64,000 nt of DNA from Capitulum mitella (GCA_030062745.1 CP099849.1:8271767-8335766), one strand, 5' to 3'. Positions 1 through 13,254 are shown, counted from the stretch's first letter. The notes: generated by a model not told the origin, from the sequence alone. Translations and numbers: made by a program.

Positions 1-929
1 AGCTCTCCTTCAAGCAGACCTGCAAAGGTTGTGCCAATGCTCAAAAGTCTGGAACCTAGATTTAAATTCGGCCAAGCGCAAGCCCTTCCGCATGACACTA
101 AAAACTAAACGTCTGCAATCAATATATTTCATCGAAAACTCGGCACTCGAGCACGTGAACACTATTCGGGACTTGGACGCTATTTTTGATACAAACCTGA
201 CATTCGGGCCGTAAGAAGACAACATGGTTAAAAAAGCCAACAGAACTCTGGGACTTTTGATTCGATCCTTCCAGAAAGCCGGCCCGAGAGGCTATTTGAA
301 CAGATCATCGGTCATTGCACCGTACTACGCCCATGTTCGCTCTGTATGGAATGCTGCAGCGTCATCTGGGGGGGGGGAGCGGCTGCTGTACACACAGATA
401 GGACAGACAGAACGCAGCACAAGTTTTTAATACGGCTCAACACGTATTCCCACGCAACATCACCATCCTATCAGGACTTGGTAGAATATCTTAAACTTGT
501 CTTCATGTAAGCGCGGGGATTTCAGCACATCATGTTCTTACGCAGCATTTTAGCGGTAGGATCCATTCATCATTTTTACTAGTCATTTTCAGTGTTTATT
601 CCTGCTCGTGCGTCTAGGCAGCAGACATTGTTGCATACACTCTTTGCGCATGTAAACACCGTAAAGGAAGGAATGGTTGTTAGACTGCGTCGATTTACAA
701 ACACATCTTTTAAACAATGTGCCCAGGCTGGCATGCTCTTTGACTATTTGTACTCATTCCGTGCAAGTCATTTCATATGCGGCCTTACCGTGTTATATCA
801 TATTTTGCCTGGGTGTTTGTTATTTTGTATCTTGCGTATGTTGTACACGTTCTTATTTAATGGCTTCGTCTGTGATTGGGCTGCCCCGTCGACGACCAAA
901 TGAATACACTAAACTAAACTAAACTAAAT
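1..929 (+). mobile_element. Non-LTR retrotransposon 3' fragment (reverse transcriptase C-terminus plus 3' tail)
   Basis: The plus strand reads as the last part of a non-LTR reverse transcriptase, broken by stops and frame changes. Positions 29-214 give a segment with W-x-L-x-LN, MTLKTK and RDLDAIFD, typical of the region after the RT catalytic core. Positions 224-430 give KKANRTLGLLIRSF and APYYAHVRSV, the usual next block. A frame change near the G run at 368-377 leads into HKFLIRLNTYSHA at about 421-460. Decayed coding continues to about 770, followed by 3' UTR. The copy ends in four ACTAA repeats (908-927), the short tandem tail seen in CR1/L2/RTE-like elements. The 5' part lies outside the window. 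Family assignment rests on remembered motif patterns, so the clade is uncertain. It cannot encode an active protein. Confidence 0.72.
908..927 (+). repeat. (ACTAA)4 tail of the non-LTR element
   Basis: Four perfect ACTAA units sit directly after the decayed 3' UTR. Short tandem tails instead of poly(A) are usual for CR1/L2/RTE-type elements, and this marks the 3' boundary of the copy. Confidence 0.7.
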
Positions 930-3885
930 GGTCGGCGGCGGACGGCCGCTCGCATGCCGGGCCGTGGGACGGGCACTGTGTTGCGCGTGAGAATGCTTGT
1001 GCATGTTGCAGCTCGTCAACCAACTGCAGCACTGTGAGGAGGTAATCTACGTGATTAACTTCTAATCGCGAGGCATAAGTGGTCTAGCTCAGTCGAAAGG
1101 TCATCCAGCATTAAATAATCATCCCACAGCACTCCGTGTTTTTCCTACATGTCTAGTTAGCCGATCCCAACGAAAATTCGTGGACATTGGTCTACAGAAT
1201 GAATTTATTTATCCCTAAAACATGACTTAAGTCGTGTCAATCGCGTGCAACTGAGGCCACCTATTGAAAATGCCGCATTTTGTAAGTAAGAGATTATTAT
1301 AATCCATTGTATTGTATTGTACTGTCAAGTATATTGCCCAAAAGTCAGTTCTGAACAGACGTCTCGGAAAAAACGGACACGCCGAATATCGATGTGAAGC
1401 AGCACGCTAAAGAGACCCGGGTCACTGCAAAATAACAGTTCGTCATGGCAACGTCACGTACACAGGTAGCCGCGTAAAACAACCTGAAAGTCAGCACGGT
1501 ACCTACACATGCAGAAAACATGGGGCCAAAACGGTCATTTGGATTTAAAAGCTCCCTTTTGTACTGCGTCTGTAATGTTCTTGGATAGACTGTTCCACAC
1601 CGCAGTTGTCCTATACTGCAAGGAGCGTCCAGCCAGTTCTGAGAGACATTGGTGGTGACCTTGACTACACTACGAACGCAGATACCGCAAAGCACAAGTC
1701 AGTTAGATCAGGTTCACTGGGGTCATCCAAGTCAAGTAACGAAGTTCGGTCGCCTTCTCCAGATCTACCCAATTTGTCTCCGTCAAATATTCTGTGAATG
1801 AATGTTTTTCTTTTGCCGCATGCTTTAGAACATGAAGTAATCAGAACTGAATTCTGTAGTCATCCGCTGACATAACAAAATAAGGGTCTGCGCAGGCCAA
1901 TGAATGTGAGGATTGGTCTGCCAGCAGGCTTGTCATGACACGCAACAACTCTAAATGGGTCACGGAGAATAAGATACATAGAAAAAATCAAGTGAAACCG
2001 CTTTGGACCTCCGTAAGCGTCATGTTTTAAGACATGATACATGATAGAGATTGGTTTCTAAGACATGCAACAACTTGGCTATTCCTCCACATCTGAAAGT
2101 ACAGGGAGGCGTTTGTACGACTCCCAGCCATTTCACAACCTGATGCGTTAGAACAATAAAACAGAAACAAACGTATAGCTTGGTCGTTTGGATGACGGTG
2201 ATACCCCGTTTCATGTTTTTAATCCACACAGAGACCTCATAGGCGTCCTCAAAGGTGGTCATGTCAGTGGATTTTGATTTCCAGTTATACGGAGCTTGCC
2301 CTCCATGACACCTTCCAGGGGCCCAAAACAATTTCTGGTGGTGATTACGTGTCTTCGATTACACCAGGATCGCTTCGAGGTCAGGAAGGTATCAGAAAGG
2401 TTAATGAACTCTTTGGCCTTATTACTTTGACGCAAGATTATCTTGACCCAAAGAAATAATAAAAAAGAAATAACTTTAAAACAGTTATTTTAGCTCCCCC
2501 AACTAAAGTTCGCACTTTCAGATAATCAGGCCTGTGAAGGAAGAAACCTTTACTGCGTATCACTGAACACATACTGGAAACCAAGGGCTGTAATCGGATA
2601 GGATTCCGGATCTCTGGATTCAGCAAAATAAGAAAAAAAACAGAACAGAGACCATGTTGTATTCGTTTCACTCGTCTGTACCGGAAGAGCAAATACGCCA
2701 CCACGTGGACAGGCTTGCATTCGAGTGGCGTAGGCCGAAAACCTCATCGTCACGTTTTTTTGACACTGTTCTGGATTGAGGAAGACGTGAAGTGGCAGTC
2801 GCCAAGCACGGCCGAAGGTGAGCAGGAAGGAAAGCGCCTCCAGATGACTCCCGTTTCATGTGAGCCATCCACCTCGAAAGGCCAGGGAGGGTGACCAAAG
2901 AAAACCTTTGAGGAGTCCAAATTCACCCAGAAAAGACGTCTGTCTGACCTGAACAGGTCAACGCCTCTAACAGCAATCAGCGTCGCCCACATGGAAAAAA
3001 CTTCGAACTGAAGGGAAACCAGACCAGACGAAAGTTATTACGCGTGCCGAGAGCACTCCCACAAGAGGTAGGAAAGCTCTAAGGAAAATGTCAGACGGTG
3101 TTGAGCCTCTTAATCGTAATATCGTTTTGGCATTAATGGTTGTGTTGTCTTTAAGCAAATTTAGGTGTCAACAACACCGCCTCGATGCATTGGACAGAAA
3201 CGCGATAAATGTGAAAAATGAAGGGTTGATCCAGCATACGAGCAGAGTACACGCCAAAAAAAACATGCATACCAGAAAGCATTTCTGTGACAGAGACAGG
3301 TGCTTCTGTATCACTAGAAGAACTGGATGACCTCACTTGTGGCCATCTGAAGTGCTGTCTCATGGAATATTACATCCTCTCATAGGACGCGATCAAAGAG
3401 TTATGCGGTGGCGAGCTGAAGATGATGAAAATCAGTTTTGATTCATGTACTGGCTTTAAACATATAATCAGATATATGCAGCTGAAAATATGCAGTATAA
3501 GTCTGTTTGGACCGTAGCCTTTTGCCACATGTTCTAGAAGGGGGAAACTAAAGCTTTAGGAAAATCCGCGGTTGGGAGAAAAAGACGTCGTCCGTGTAAT
3601 GTCATTCAAGCTGGCAAAAGAGATTGCAGGGTTGATGAAGGAGAATGAGCTGATGTGAGACGTGAAATCGGAAGAATTCAGTAGAGAGGAGGCTGACTAA
3701 ACACGAACTACTGATGCCCATGTGCCCATTTTAACATGCCCGATATGTTTTGCATCGTCGGGAGAGATGAACGACATTGACAATTGTCGTGGAAAAAAGC
3801 TCCTTATAGAAATCATGCCATAGTTCCAGACAATTTACATTGTTATTAACGGTGCGCTGACTATGTCAGTCACATTCCTAATCGC
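930..3885. other. No gene recognised; decayed unique or repeat sequence
   Basis: Only short ORFs on both strands. An (ATTGT)3-ACTGT run at 1306-1325 may be the tail of another retroelement. A Ser/Pro-rich plus-strand ORF (1606-1797) resembles no family I know. Confidence 0.5.
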
Positions 3886-4561
3886 ATGGACTTGAAATGT
3901 TGGCAAGCGACCAAAGATATGAAAGTTAATGTCCAAGAGCGTAAGCGTACCATGCAAAAAGGTGTGCAGATAGAAATAGACCTAAACTGGGACAAGCCTA
4001 ACCCATCAGGTGCAGGTGACACAACCACCACAAAAAACCTGTGTCGTCGCTTCTTCAGTGTGGAGCACGAACAGTCTGTCACAAATACTTGATGGGGTCT
4101 TGATGGGGACTTGGTTCATCGCCGCGGCATCATTCTCGGTGCAATAAACGCGTCAGACCAGCTGGATCCCGGACATATTTGACGAATATTTTTGCAGCGC
4201 TGCCAAGAAGTGAATAGAGCTGTACGGGTGATATAGAATGCCTGCAATAGTGCGCAGAATGCTCATTCACGGGCTTTCGTTGGTTCACCATTTATCGGTG
4301 ATGGCGAACATGCTTACCAAGAAGAGCCAAGAAGCGGTGAAGAGCGTGATGAAGTCACCCAAGGAGGCTCACACTCGCAAGTTCTCAAGTCCGCACATAC
4401 GTGAGGACGTCATACGATATACGTATGAGTTGAGTGATCCCTGCAAGGCCTACATCAGGCACCGCATCAAGAGGTCGAGGTGCCTGAGAAGCATGTCTAG
4501 GGAACCCGAGCACGGTGCTGATGTTCTTTTCCGATGTTGGATGTCCCAGAATAAAGTCTGA
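3886..4561 (+). pseudogene. Decayed ORF of transposable-element type (repeat-encoded protein)
   Basis: Two plus-strand ORF pieces (3886-4092 and 4238-4561) in different frames appear to be parts of one protein. The first has DLNWDKPNPSGAGDTTTT and then LCRRFF. The second has MPAIVRRMLIHG, then LTKKSQEAVKSV, HTRKFS and a YELSDP block. This order (N/GxTxxN-x-ARRFF, MPxxVHKxLxHG, LSEEAQEAxxK, HxRKxSR, LLxSSDP) matches a protein I remember being annotated many times in invertebrate genomes and thought to belong to a transposon; I cannot name the superfamily. Stops and at least one frameshift separate the pieces. Some 3.0-3.9 kb sequence upstream may be earlier coding remnants, but I could not read it through. 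No activity expected. Confidence 0.42.
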
Positions 4562-4597
4562 ACATGGTTCATGGAGTCTGATTTGCTGAATATGGCA

Positions 4598-4879
4598 CAG
4601 ATACGTAGCCAGAATTTTCCTCATGGGGGGCCAAATGTCCAATTTTGCCGTATGCCAATGGCATATGACAAAATATTTAGGAAAAAAACAATTTTATGCA
4701 ATTTACCTCATGTTCAACGCACAGGAAAACATCATGTTTGCTTTTGTAACATACATATGATCGCTATTCAGAATCGCATATAAATCGAAAAAGTGCGACA
4801 TCGCCATATATCTACTGAGGACCGCTTGGCTCAAGGGGGGCATGGCCCTCATGATCATTCCCCCTTGGTTTCGTCCCTG
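4598..4879 (+). mobile_element. hAT-like MITE, family A, copy 1
   Basis: A 282-bp non-coding element. The left end is CAGATACGTAGCCAG and the reverse complement of the right end is CAGGGACGAAACCAAG, an imperfect terminal inverted repeat. It is flanked by the perfect 8-bp direct repeat ATATGGCA (4590-4597 and 4880-4887). An 8-bp target duplication with CA..TG termini is the mark of the hAT superfamily. Being short and without an ORF, it would depend on a transposase from elsewhere. Confidence 0.85.
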
Positions 4880-4887
4880 ATATGGCA

Positions 4888-7642
4888 ACGAATGAGGCTG
4901 ATCAGCGAGTTACTGAATATTGCCCCTAGATGGCAATAGTCACGGACATCGCAGTGGTGACATTATTGTCCTGCAAAGCTGTTCAGACGCAGATATGCAG
5001 ATAAATTTTTATGTGCTATTTCGTAACATGTCTTGGTATCTTTGAATGTCACTCACTATTCACGGCAATGAACGGCATCTTAGTTACCGTCTAGGCTTTG
5101 TCACGTGTAGTGAACAATAGAAGCGTTCTGAAAACGATCCCAGAACAAATCACCAAAGACGTTCATTCATTGGCAACAGTTTTTTAAAAAAAAGATCAGA
5201 ACTATGGAGTACGTTTTTGCTGAAGCGCATTGTACCACATGCATGCATTTTAGCAGAACTGCCTGCTTTTGCACGAACACCATCTTCATGACAATACAAG
5301 TACGAAATGTTCTTCATATTTTGGACTTTATCAGTACCAACATTTCTCTCACTGATATATAAGAAATAATATTAAAATTAAATACTGCCCAAAGAGGCTT
5401 AAATTTTGAAAAAAGCTGTCTGTTTCTACAGGTTTTGCAACATTTTGACCATCCGTTAACCCAGTGCAAACTGGTATGAGTTCATGTCTTACATGCCTTA
5501 CGATGACATTGTTCTCTTCTTGCAATATCATCGTACTGCAATTGAGGGCATTTTACTCTTTTGGTTTATTATTATTACTTATCATTACATAGTAATTATT
5601 ATTAATTGGTAACAATAATCAATCATTATTAAAAGCGTCGGGTTTAGACGGATGTGACAATTAACCAACAAAAGTTTACCATGCACATGGAGAAGCCACG
5701 CTTCATGATGGCAGGCCCCATGGACTTAAATCGCAAGGATCTTGTAGGACTCAGTACCTTCTGCTAGATTTCATGAGATTTGCAACAACACAGCAACCAA
5801 GCCCCTGAAAAGCAGTCTTTCTCTGCAGATATGAAGCCAGTTGGCTGCCTCCCATGCTCCGGTACTGATGAGCTGCATCATTTTTGGTGTACCAGCGCGA
5901 TTCTGCCTGTACGATGACGCAGACCGTGACATTTAACTGAAATCAGATTCTGCAGATGGCGCGCCTGACTCTCCGCTGGTCCATGTTTACTCGGACCTCC
6001 TGAGCCGCGGGCCAAGCCGGAAAACCGGTCCGTCATACGTCTCCCAACTTATCCCTCTCCCTGACCTTTCCATAATCCTTCGCTTTCTTGTTCAGATCCG
6101 GTAGTTGAAAAGGTCGACAGGCCGTTTATGATTTGGGAGCCCTGGATTGTTCTCAAAAAGCGTCGGCACTCCTGTGGAGGTGGAGGAGACACGTGGTTTT
6201 CTGCGTCGTTTCTTCCCATGCACCACCAGGGTTAATATTAAATGCTGATCAAAGTTGGGGGGGGGGGGCAGCTGTCCAATGCCCCTCCCCGTTTCTATGC
6301 CCCTGTTGTTTTCCATTATGCCTGAGACGGCAATATGAACAAATTCATCATGACAGGATTCAGTAATGCTTCGGAATGTCACAGGTACATTATAGCATTT
6401 GCCGCTTGTGAGCTGAAATGGTAACAGGATCCACGACACGGTGAACCATTTTTGGGTCTAACGTCGCCTTCGTTACTTCGGCGACGGAAAGATGGCGCGT
6501 TTAACTACAATATTTGTTCATTTCAGCAGACGACGCTAGTTTTTTAATACCTTATTTCCGGAGAAATGTTATCTTAAGTCAAATGGGCTACAAGATAACT
6601 GATCAGTAACGTTTTGGCATTGTGGTATTTAATCGGATGCCTTGAAAACTGTTAATTCGCTGCATTTGCGCTTGCGGCGTAACTTGATGAAAGAGGTGTA
6701 TGGAGCAAGACAGCCAGAGGACCTACTGCACTTTTTGCATTTGCTAGGGTTACGGCACGGCTGGAGATCTCCGAACATTGCTGAGAGACGTGAATGGAAT
6801 TTTGGACGGTTTCTTTCAAGCAGATGCCATAGACCTAATCCAAAAACCTCGGTAATGAGGGTCTGAATCTTCGCATGCCTCCAGGTTTTCTGTCTAGCGG
6901 GCTTTCTACCTGTGATTGCTGATGTCAATGAGGTGAAAACTAAACATTTTTATGGACCTGAGACGTCTTATGAATCTGCCAAAGCAGGCGTTTCTTTGAA
7001 TGACCGTGCAAGGCAGACACAACTATCACATCTCGAAAACAGAATCCATTTAAAGTATTGTAAAAGCTGCCATGATCTCATCTTCAATCATTTTCAACAA
7101 TTTTCCGAGATCAAAATCCTCGCAAGAAAATTCCCCCTGGATACCATTCAACAGTGCGATTTTACCGTCTCTGATATATATTTTTGCTGAATTAGCCTTT
7201 AAACATTATCATGACCATCTTGTTGTTGGAGAAGAGCCAGTTTCATGCCTTGTCATGACATGCAGCTAAATGTTTGCCATCTGACACTGTTTTTCAAATG
7301 TTTGAATGAAAAACCACAGGGACATAATATTTTTGCAAAAATGGACCGCGGTTTGCGTACTTTTGTTGCAGACGACGGACCGAGTAAATGTTTTGCGACC
7401 GACGTGTGGATAATGTTCGGGTTACCCCGTAACAGTGCAAGATTTGTATTATCTGCCCTTCATTTTAAGCTTGCGATATCAACATCCGAGAACAGGACCA
7501 AAAGCCTATGGCCGAGTATCAGTCAGACGGCCACGGCTGGCGATTAAAGTCCCGCAAATGGTAAACCATGAGTTACATTGAACCAACAATATGGTCCGGA
7601 GCACGGCCCTCACGTGCCGAATATGATGTACTGTGTCATTTG
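4888..7642. other. No gene recognised
   Basis: AT-rich sequence with only short ORFs on both strands. A G run lies at 6257-6267. No conserved protein motif or RNA gene was seen. Confidence 0.5.
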
Positions 7643-7903
7643 CAGACACGCACGTGGCCAGGATTTTCATCGGGCGGGGGGAAATGTCAAATATTGTCAC
7701 ATGCCACTGGCATATTACAAAATTTGCGGAAAAATTGGCCTCACAATTGACGAACTAAAGAAACATACAATGTTCACTGTTGGGGCATATTTATGTTCAC
7801 TTTTCCGTATTCCTGCGAAATCGCTTCATATCTAGTGTAGGCCGCTTGGGTCGGGGGGGGGGACATGGCTCTCATCACCCGTTCCCTTTTGGCTACGTCC
7901 CTG
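7643..7903 (+). mobile_element. hAT-like MITE, family A, copy 2 (decayed)
   Basis: Matches copy 1 in order and content: a GTGGCCAGGATTTTCATC left end, an ATGCCACTGGCATAT core palindrome, GCCGCTTGGG near the right end and TTTTGGCTACGTCCCTG at the right terminus (7887-7903). The left terminus is mutated and I see no convincing target duplication, so the left boundary is approximate. Confidence 0.65.
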
Positions 7904-10870
7904 TTTGTACATGCCCGCCTGCAACTATGAGCATGACAGAATCAGCTTCATTACAGACAGCATAACATGGGAGGAGATATTTCTTCAAGCTTCAAGCTTT
8001 CGTTCGCCTGGAATTCCTTGTCACTTGTTTTTGGCACTTCAAGTTCAAGGCCTTTTTACCAAGAATGTAGGCTGTGTGGTTTTAAGGGTGTTTGCTCACT
8101 TGTCAAGTAAATACTCACTGAACGTCGGTACTGTAGCGAAACGTGCCCCTGGTTGCATAACGTCTGTACCAAGGAGCAACTTTAGCACATCGTCATTGGC
8201 AATTTTGTATTTCATGACGCCTTTTACTCAAATAACGTCACATTCATTGAAGTGTTTCAATCGTTTTCGGCTCATTGCTAATAAAAACGATAATAATAAA
8301 ATCTAATAAATGCTAATAAATAGTGCTGTAAGATACAACACATGTCGCACAAATAAAAGCGTGCCTTTTTCATCTCCTAATATGGAAGATAAGAAGACTG
8401 TCTGGTTCTGAACCAAGCAATTTCGTGACTACGAGCATAATGCCGCGAGCATTTCAAAGGGATGTATTCATCGCACAAGCAGTTTATTTATACCACAATG
8501 CTAACAGCGGCCCTCGAAGATCTAATGGAGAGACAGAATCGGTTACGTCCTGAATACATCTGAACGAACAGCACACCATAGTGGCTCCCGCTGACAGTGC
8601 AGCCAAGCATCCGGTGCCGTCTGGCGTTGGTGTGGACCTAGCAGAACGTGCCATCATACCCGGGAACCATTGCAGACTAAACACCCATTAACAGCGGTCT
8701 GGCCAACTATCGCAGCGGTAATGATTGTCGCAGGATTTAGCTTTTAGCATTTAGTATTAGCAAGGATTTAGCGCGGACATCGTAAAACCGATTAAGTATG
8801 AGTTTTAATCAATTCTTCTAACGTATCCGTCTCTATTCAAGAAGTGTGTGAAAATTGCGACCCAGAGCAAACGACAAGGTGCGTTACATGATTCGAAATA
8901 ATGCTCATGGTTACGCAAGCTGCTGGTATGCCGCACGAAATATTTTTGTGGCAATATGGAATATCTCAGTTCAGTATATCTAAGTAGAATCAGCCATTTG
9001 TCGGCAAGAACCTACCGTTTTCTGCCTACACCCGTTTGCTCTTAGCAAGTCATAACGACATAGATTTACCTGTTCCACCTGTCAGTTTCGCTGTGCGAAC
9101 TATGACGCACGCTGCACTATTTGCCGCGGTAAAATCTTCACATCGATTGGAACTTTTGACCTCGGCTCTGATTACAGACATAATGTGGGTCTTCCCATTA
9201 CCTAATGGCACATGATTTTCCGGCGCATTACGAAAATTGTCTAAATCATTTGCAACGCTGGCTGGGGATTTCCAGACCATTAGCTGAATAAGCCAAGTAA
9301 GCTCAGACGTGTCGGAGATGGCCAAAGCACCAGGACTGTCGTGACGAGATGGCGGCCAGGGACGTGAAATGTAAATACAGAACACGCCTCGGCAAGCTGT
9401 TACCAGAACAGCTGCTTGCACAACAATGTAAACCGACATTTGGCGCCTGAGTAATGGGCTTCTGAATGGGCCCTCGTGCGTCCTCAGTGCCGAACACTGT
9501 CGCTGGTTATTCGCGCCTGGAGACTCTGTAAGAGCTCAAAAGGCCCTCATGGCCCGGGTCTCGTTCACCAGAACTCTTTGGAAAAATAAAGGAAGGCTAT
9601 TCAGTTTTGAAACATGAACATTCCAACATTGCTCATGGAGTCTGACGGACACTGGCATGATCCAGTGCACAGGGACACCTCGTATGGGCATTGCTGGCAA
9701 ATGTCAGCGATCAATCATTGATGCGAAATTATCTTTTCTTTTTTATTTTGTGTAGTAAAATCCATGTGGTGTATTAAAATCGTTAGGGAAGACGGTGTCC
9801 CGATTTTTCAATGATATTTAGTTGGCTTTCCAGGCCATTTTCATATTTCATGTAGTCTGGAAATTCATCCTCTGAAAAACACCGCATCAGAGCGGGTTCA
9901 AAGTGACGCCAACTTTGGGTAGAGGATGGACGAAGAATTTCAAACCAAAAAGCAAACGCTATACTTTCAAACATTTTTTTCAGAACTTGGCGGTCGATTA
10001 CAGTTCTGAATGCTGCGACATGGCTTCAGGAATTCACTCACCATGAAGTGACCATTGGACGGAGAACGATGAAACTTTTATAAAAAAAAACGTTGTCTGA
10101 AACATATGTGCATGCTTGTCCAAAATGTCGTGGCTGGACACCGAACCATAGATACAGAAATCGTGGGCGTAAGTCGGCGCCTCGGAGTCGTATTCTTTAT
10201 GAGGGGCACCGTCGAGCAAAACGACCGGCATGGGTGCAAAGATGGGTTTGCGCTGCAATGGCTGGGCGGCGGACTGCCGCCGAAAGCTTACAAAACCTGA
10301 TCTCGGCATAGCAAACGGATGATAAAATCCTCCGTGGATGAAGAAGGTAGCAAAATGGTCGAAACAAAACACCGTATCCTGTGTGAAATTTATTATTTAT
10401 TTATTTATATTTGTCTATTAATGTAAAAATGTGTAAATTCGAATATGAAACAGCGCTAGTTGAATGAGCAGCATTATCAGATAGATAGATACATGGGTAA
10501 ATTTCTCGACCTTTTCTTCTTTTATGAGCATATGGCTGTTTTTGTTCCATTTTCAACTAAAAATTTGTGAAACCGGTATTGTACTTCTTAATATGCGATG
10601 CAGATCCCTGTGTCTGTGTTCAGCTTTATTTATTAAGACCTAAATCAAAATATTAATGAATGGCGTATTTGAAATAACTTTGCCAAAAAGTTTTAGGAAA
10701 TAATGCGGTGTCGTATCTATTTTTCATGCCAGAATCCCACAAGGGAAGCAAGGAATTTCTCTGTTGAATGGCATGTGCGCATATGTGCATACATGGAAAT
10801 ATATATTCATATATGTCTATATGTAAAAATTTCACGCTTTTTCTGAAAATGCTCTGCAATGCAATGGGCC
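7904..10870. other. No gene recognised
   Basis: Only short ORFs, none resembling a known family. An AT-rich block with many ATAATAAAA-type words lies at 8280-8330, and a short TTTAT-rich run at 10390-10410. Confidence 0.5.
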
Positions 10871-10883
10871 GTGCTCAGTCTCT

Positions 10884-11170
10884 CACCTTCAGTCGTGGGC
10901 TGTGCTCGAGTGCCGGACGGAGGTCCTCGCCCGCCACTCCATGACTGGCCGAGGTGCGGCGAGGCGCACCCCTACTTAACCAGCTCTGGCGGGGGATGCC
11001 ATGGGCCCCCGCCGCCGGCGGCTCAATGACAAGCATTTCGAGGCCGGCAGCGGTCCTCGCGCGGCCCAGAACCGGCCCCGACGGCCCTGCGGGGCCACTC
11101 TGCGCGGCGCGGCCGGGAGCCGCCGGCGCTCGCAGCACGTTCTCAGACGGCACTGCTGGAGGGCACAGTA
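10884..11170 (-). other. Possible exon of an unknown gene in a CpG-rich block
   Basis: A sharply GC- and CpG-rich block (about 10870-11240) lies in AT-rich surroundings. On the minus strand it starts after a credible acceptor (CCCTCCAG) and ends at a good donor (CTGAAG followed by GTGAGA) at about 10884. It is open in at least one frame, encoding an Ala/Pro/Arg-rich peptide ending in LEHSPRLK. The plus strand is also open over much of it, as expected of GC-rich sequence, so coding is unproven. It could instead be a CpG-island promoter. No homology recognised. Confidence 0.25.
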
Positions 11171-11671
11171 TGTTAGCAGAGCACGGGTTGACTCGGAGAG
11201 GGCGCCGGCTCGGCCCGGCATGTCTGCTTATCTAGCAAGGACTGTTACAGCGGCGACGGCAGACAACGCGGGAAGGCAAATGTTAGAGCTGTCGGACTGT
11301 TGGAACGTATTTTTTTTACCACCAAGGACGCCTCCATATTTCACATACGAATATTCGGGTGTATAGACCCTCATGAACGGTTCAAGGGCTATTTACTCCA
11401 GCCACTAACCCTCACTTACCAAGACATGAAGGACACTGCGCTCCAAGAAATTTAGGAGGATTGAATACTCCCTTTTGGCTTCTTATCTGACTTTGCGAAA
11501 ACCAACATGATTGATGATGACCATTACAGCTGCATTATTACATTGTTGTATTATTGTATTATCGTTATTATGCAGCCAAAAATTAAAGGCATGGGTCAAA
11601 ATACGATTCAGTCATAGTAGCATTAAATAAATGTGAAGACATGGCACCTGGGTAAGTTGACATATATGACC

Positions 11672-13121
11672 CTACCGAATTCGAGAAGCTGTGCACGTTC
11701 GACTTCTAAAAAGGCGTAGTGGACGCAAAAAATCAACATTCCTAAAAAAGTCCGGGAAGGTATTGCTTGGAGTGGGTATACAAGTGAACAGGCTACGCCG
11801 AGCGGTATTCACCCGAGCAAAAGGAATGTTCCACAGCGCGAGGGTACGTGAAGAACGCTGCGGCACAGCCAAGCCGAATGCTGGCAGCAGTTCAGGGCTG
11901 TCGGGACTCGCGTGGTGAACATTGTGCGGAAACATGAGGTCATATTGCTCAAAGCCAGACTTCATACTGTGCAAGTTAAAGTGGGCCGGAAGAGTGACGT
12001 AGTTCATGCTGACGAGAGGTTCATCCGAATTAAAAGCCAGTCATATGAGGAACTTATGCTATACACGCTCCAGTCGTTTCAGATGGGTGACAGCAGTTCC
12101 AGCCCATACAAAACAGCCGTGCTCAAGCGTGCAACGAAAATGGACGTGAAAAGCACACAGCATAGCCTTATGATCAAAATGGGCACTGATGTGACGCATG
12201 GGTAACTGCATGCTACGAATGACAAGGTCAAGCATGCAATTCGCCTTGGTTATGGTTGAGTCAATGCGGCGAACAAAGGGCATATATGTGGTTAGGATTG
12301 GGGATTTACGTAATAAGGACATTACGTGGCTTTTTTACTTCTGTTTTTAGGTGCCATGTACGCGACCAGGATGAGAGACGGTCCATGTCGGCCTGAAGGG
12401 CGTCAATGTCCGCCGTAGACGAGATGCGGTGGTATAACTTCACGTCGTCGGCAAACATGATGCAGTTGGTCTGCATGAGGGCAGGTAAGTCGGAGGTGAA
12501 GCAGATGAAAAGGAGTGGGCCACATACGCTGCCTTTGAGAACCCCGGATTTGATTAGGATCCAGTCAGAAATTTGCCGTCACGGACGACTCGTTGCCTGC
12601 GGTTGGTTAAGTAAGACTCAATTCATGAGTGCGCACGTCCTGTGACGTTGAATGATGTTTTAAGCTTGTGAAGAAGGAGTGCGTGATTTACGCTTGGAAA
12701 TGCCGATGGGAAATCAGTGAAATGGAATCGGCCTGTGCCTCATGGATCGAGTCTCAGCTATGTTTGAGGGAATCTCTTAGACTGAATGCACAGGAGCGTT
12801 TTGGTAGGAAACCGTGTTGGCTTGGCGGGAGTGATGGTAAGCAGCGTTCCAGAGAAGAATCGCAGACTACTTTTTCCAAAATTTTGGAGCAAAGAAGGAG
12901 GAGAGAGATGCCGCGGTAGCTGCCAGGATCATTTTTGTCACCTTTTTTGTAAATTGAAATAATGTTGGCATCTTTCGAAAGTTGGGGAAAATGCACTGAG
13001 TGACCGATAATTTGCAAATAGTTCCGAGTGGGATCGCCAGCTCTGAGGCACGCTCGTGCAGAATGGGGGCACTCAGCGCGTCTGGTTCACAAGCCTTGTG
13101 TTTGCCGCTGCTGGACAACAA
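11672..13121 (-). pseudogene. Reverse transcriptase half of the CR1/L2-like ORF2
   Basis: The minus strand at 12754-13017 encodes the RT finger region: ANIISIYKKGDKNDPGSYRG followed by ISLLLLCSKILEKVV and QHGFLPKRSC. In a different frame, at 12354-12545, lies GVLKGSVCGPLLF and then IMFADDVKLY. The FADD catalytic aspartates are at 12444-12455. Further on, 12059-12322 and 11672-12007 carry the C-terminal part (ITKANCMLDLVIRSM, LEHGCFVWAG, then LALWNIPFARVNTARR). The pieces lie in several frames with stops between them. Motif order and spacing are as expected for a non-LTR RT. The protein would copy the element's RNA at a nicked target site; this copy cannot. Confidence 0.8.
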
Positions 13122-13254
13122 AATTTCGGCCTTACCGGGAGGAACGGTGAAGTTGTCTAGGATCGGCTAATGGTAGACCCGAGGATCAGGCAGTGCGACC
13201 ACACGCAGGTCTGAAAATTTGGCGCAAAATGTTGCGTTGAAAAGGTGAGCACAG

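Noticed and set aside
1606..1797. Ser/Pro-rich ORF possibly an exon
   Set aside because: No recognisable family, no matching neighbouring exon and no clear acceptor.
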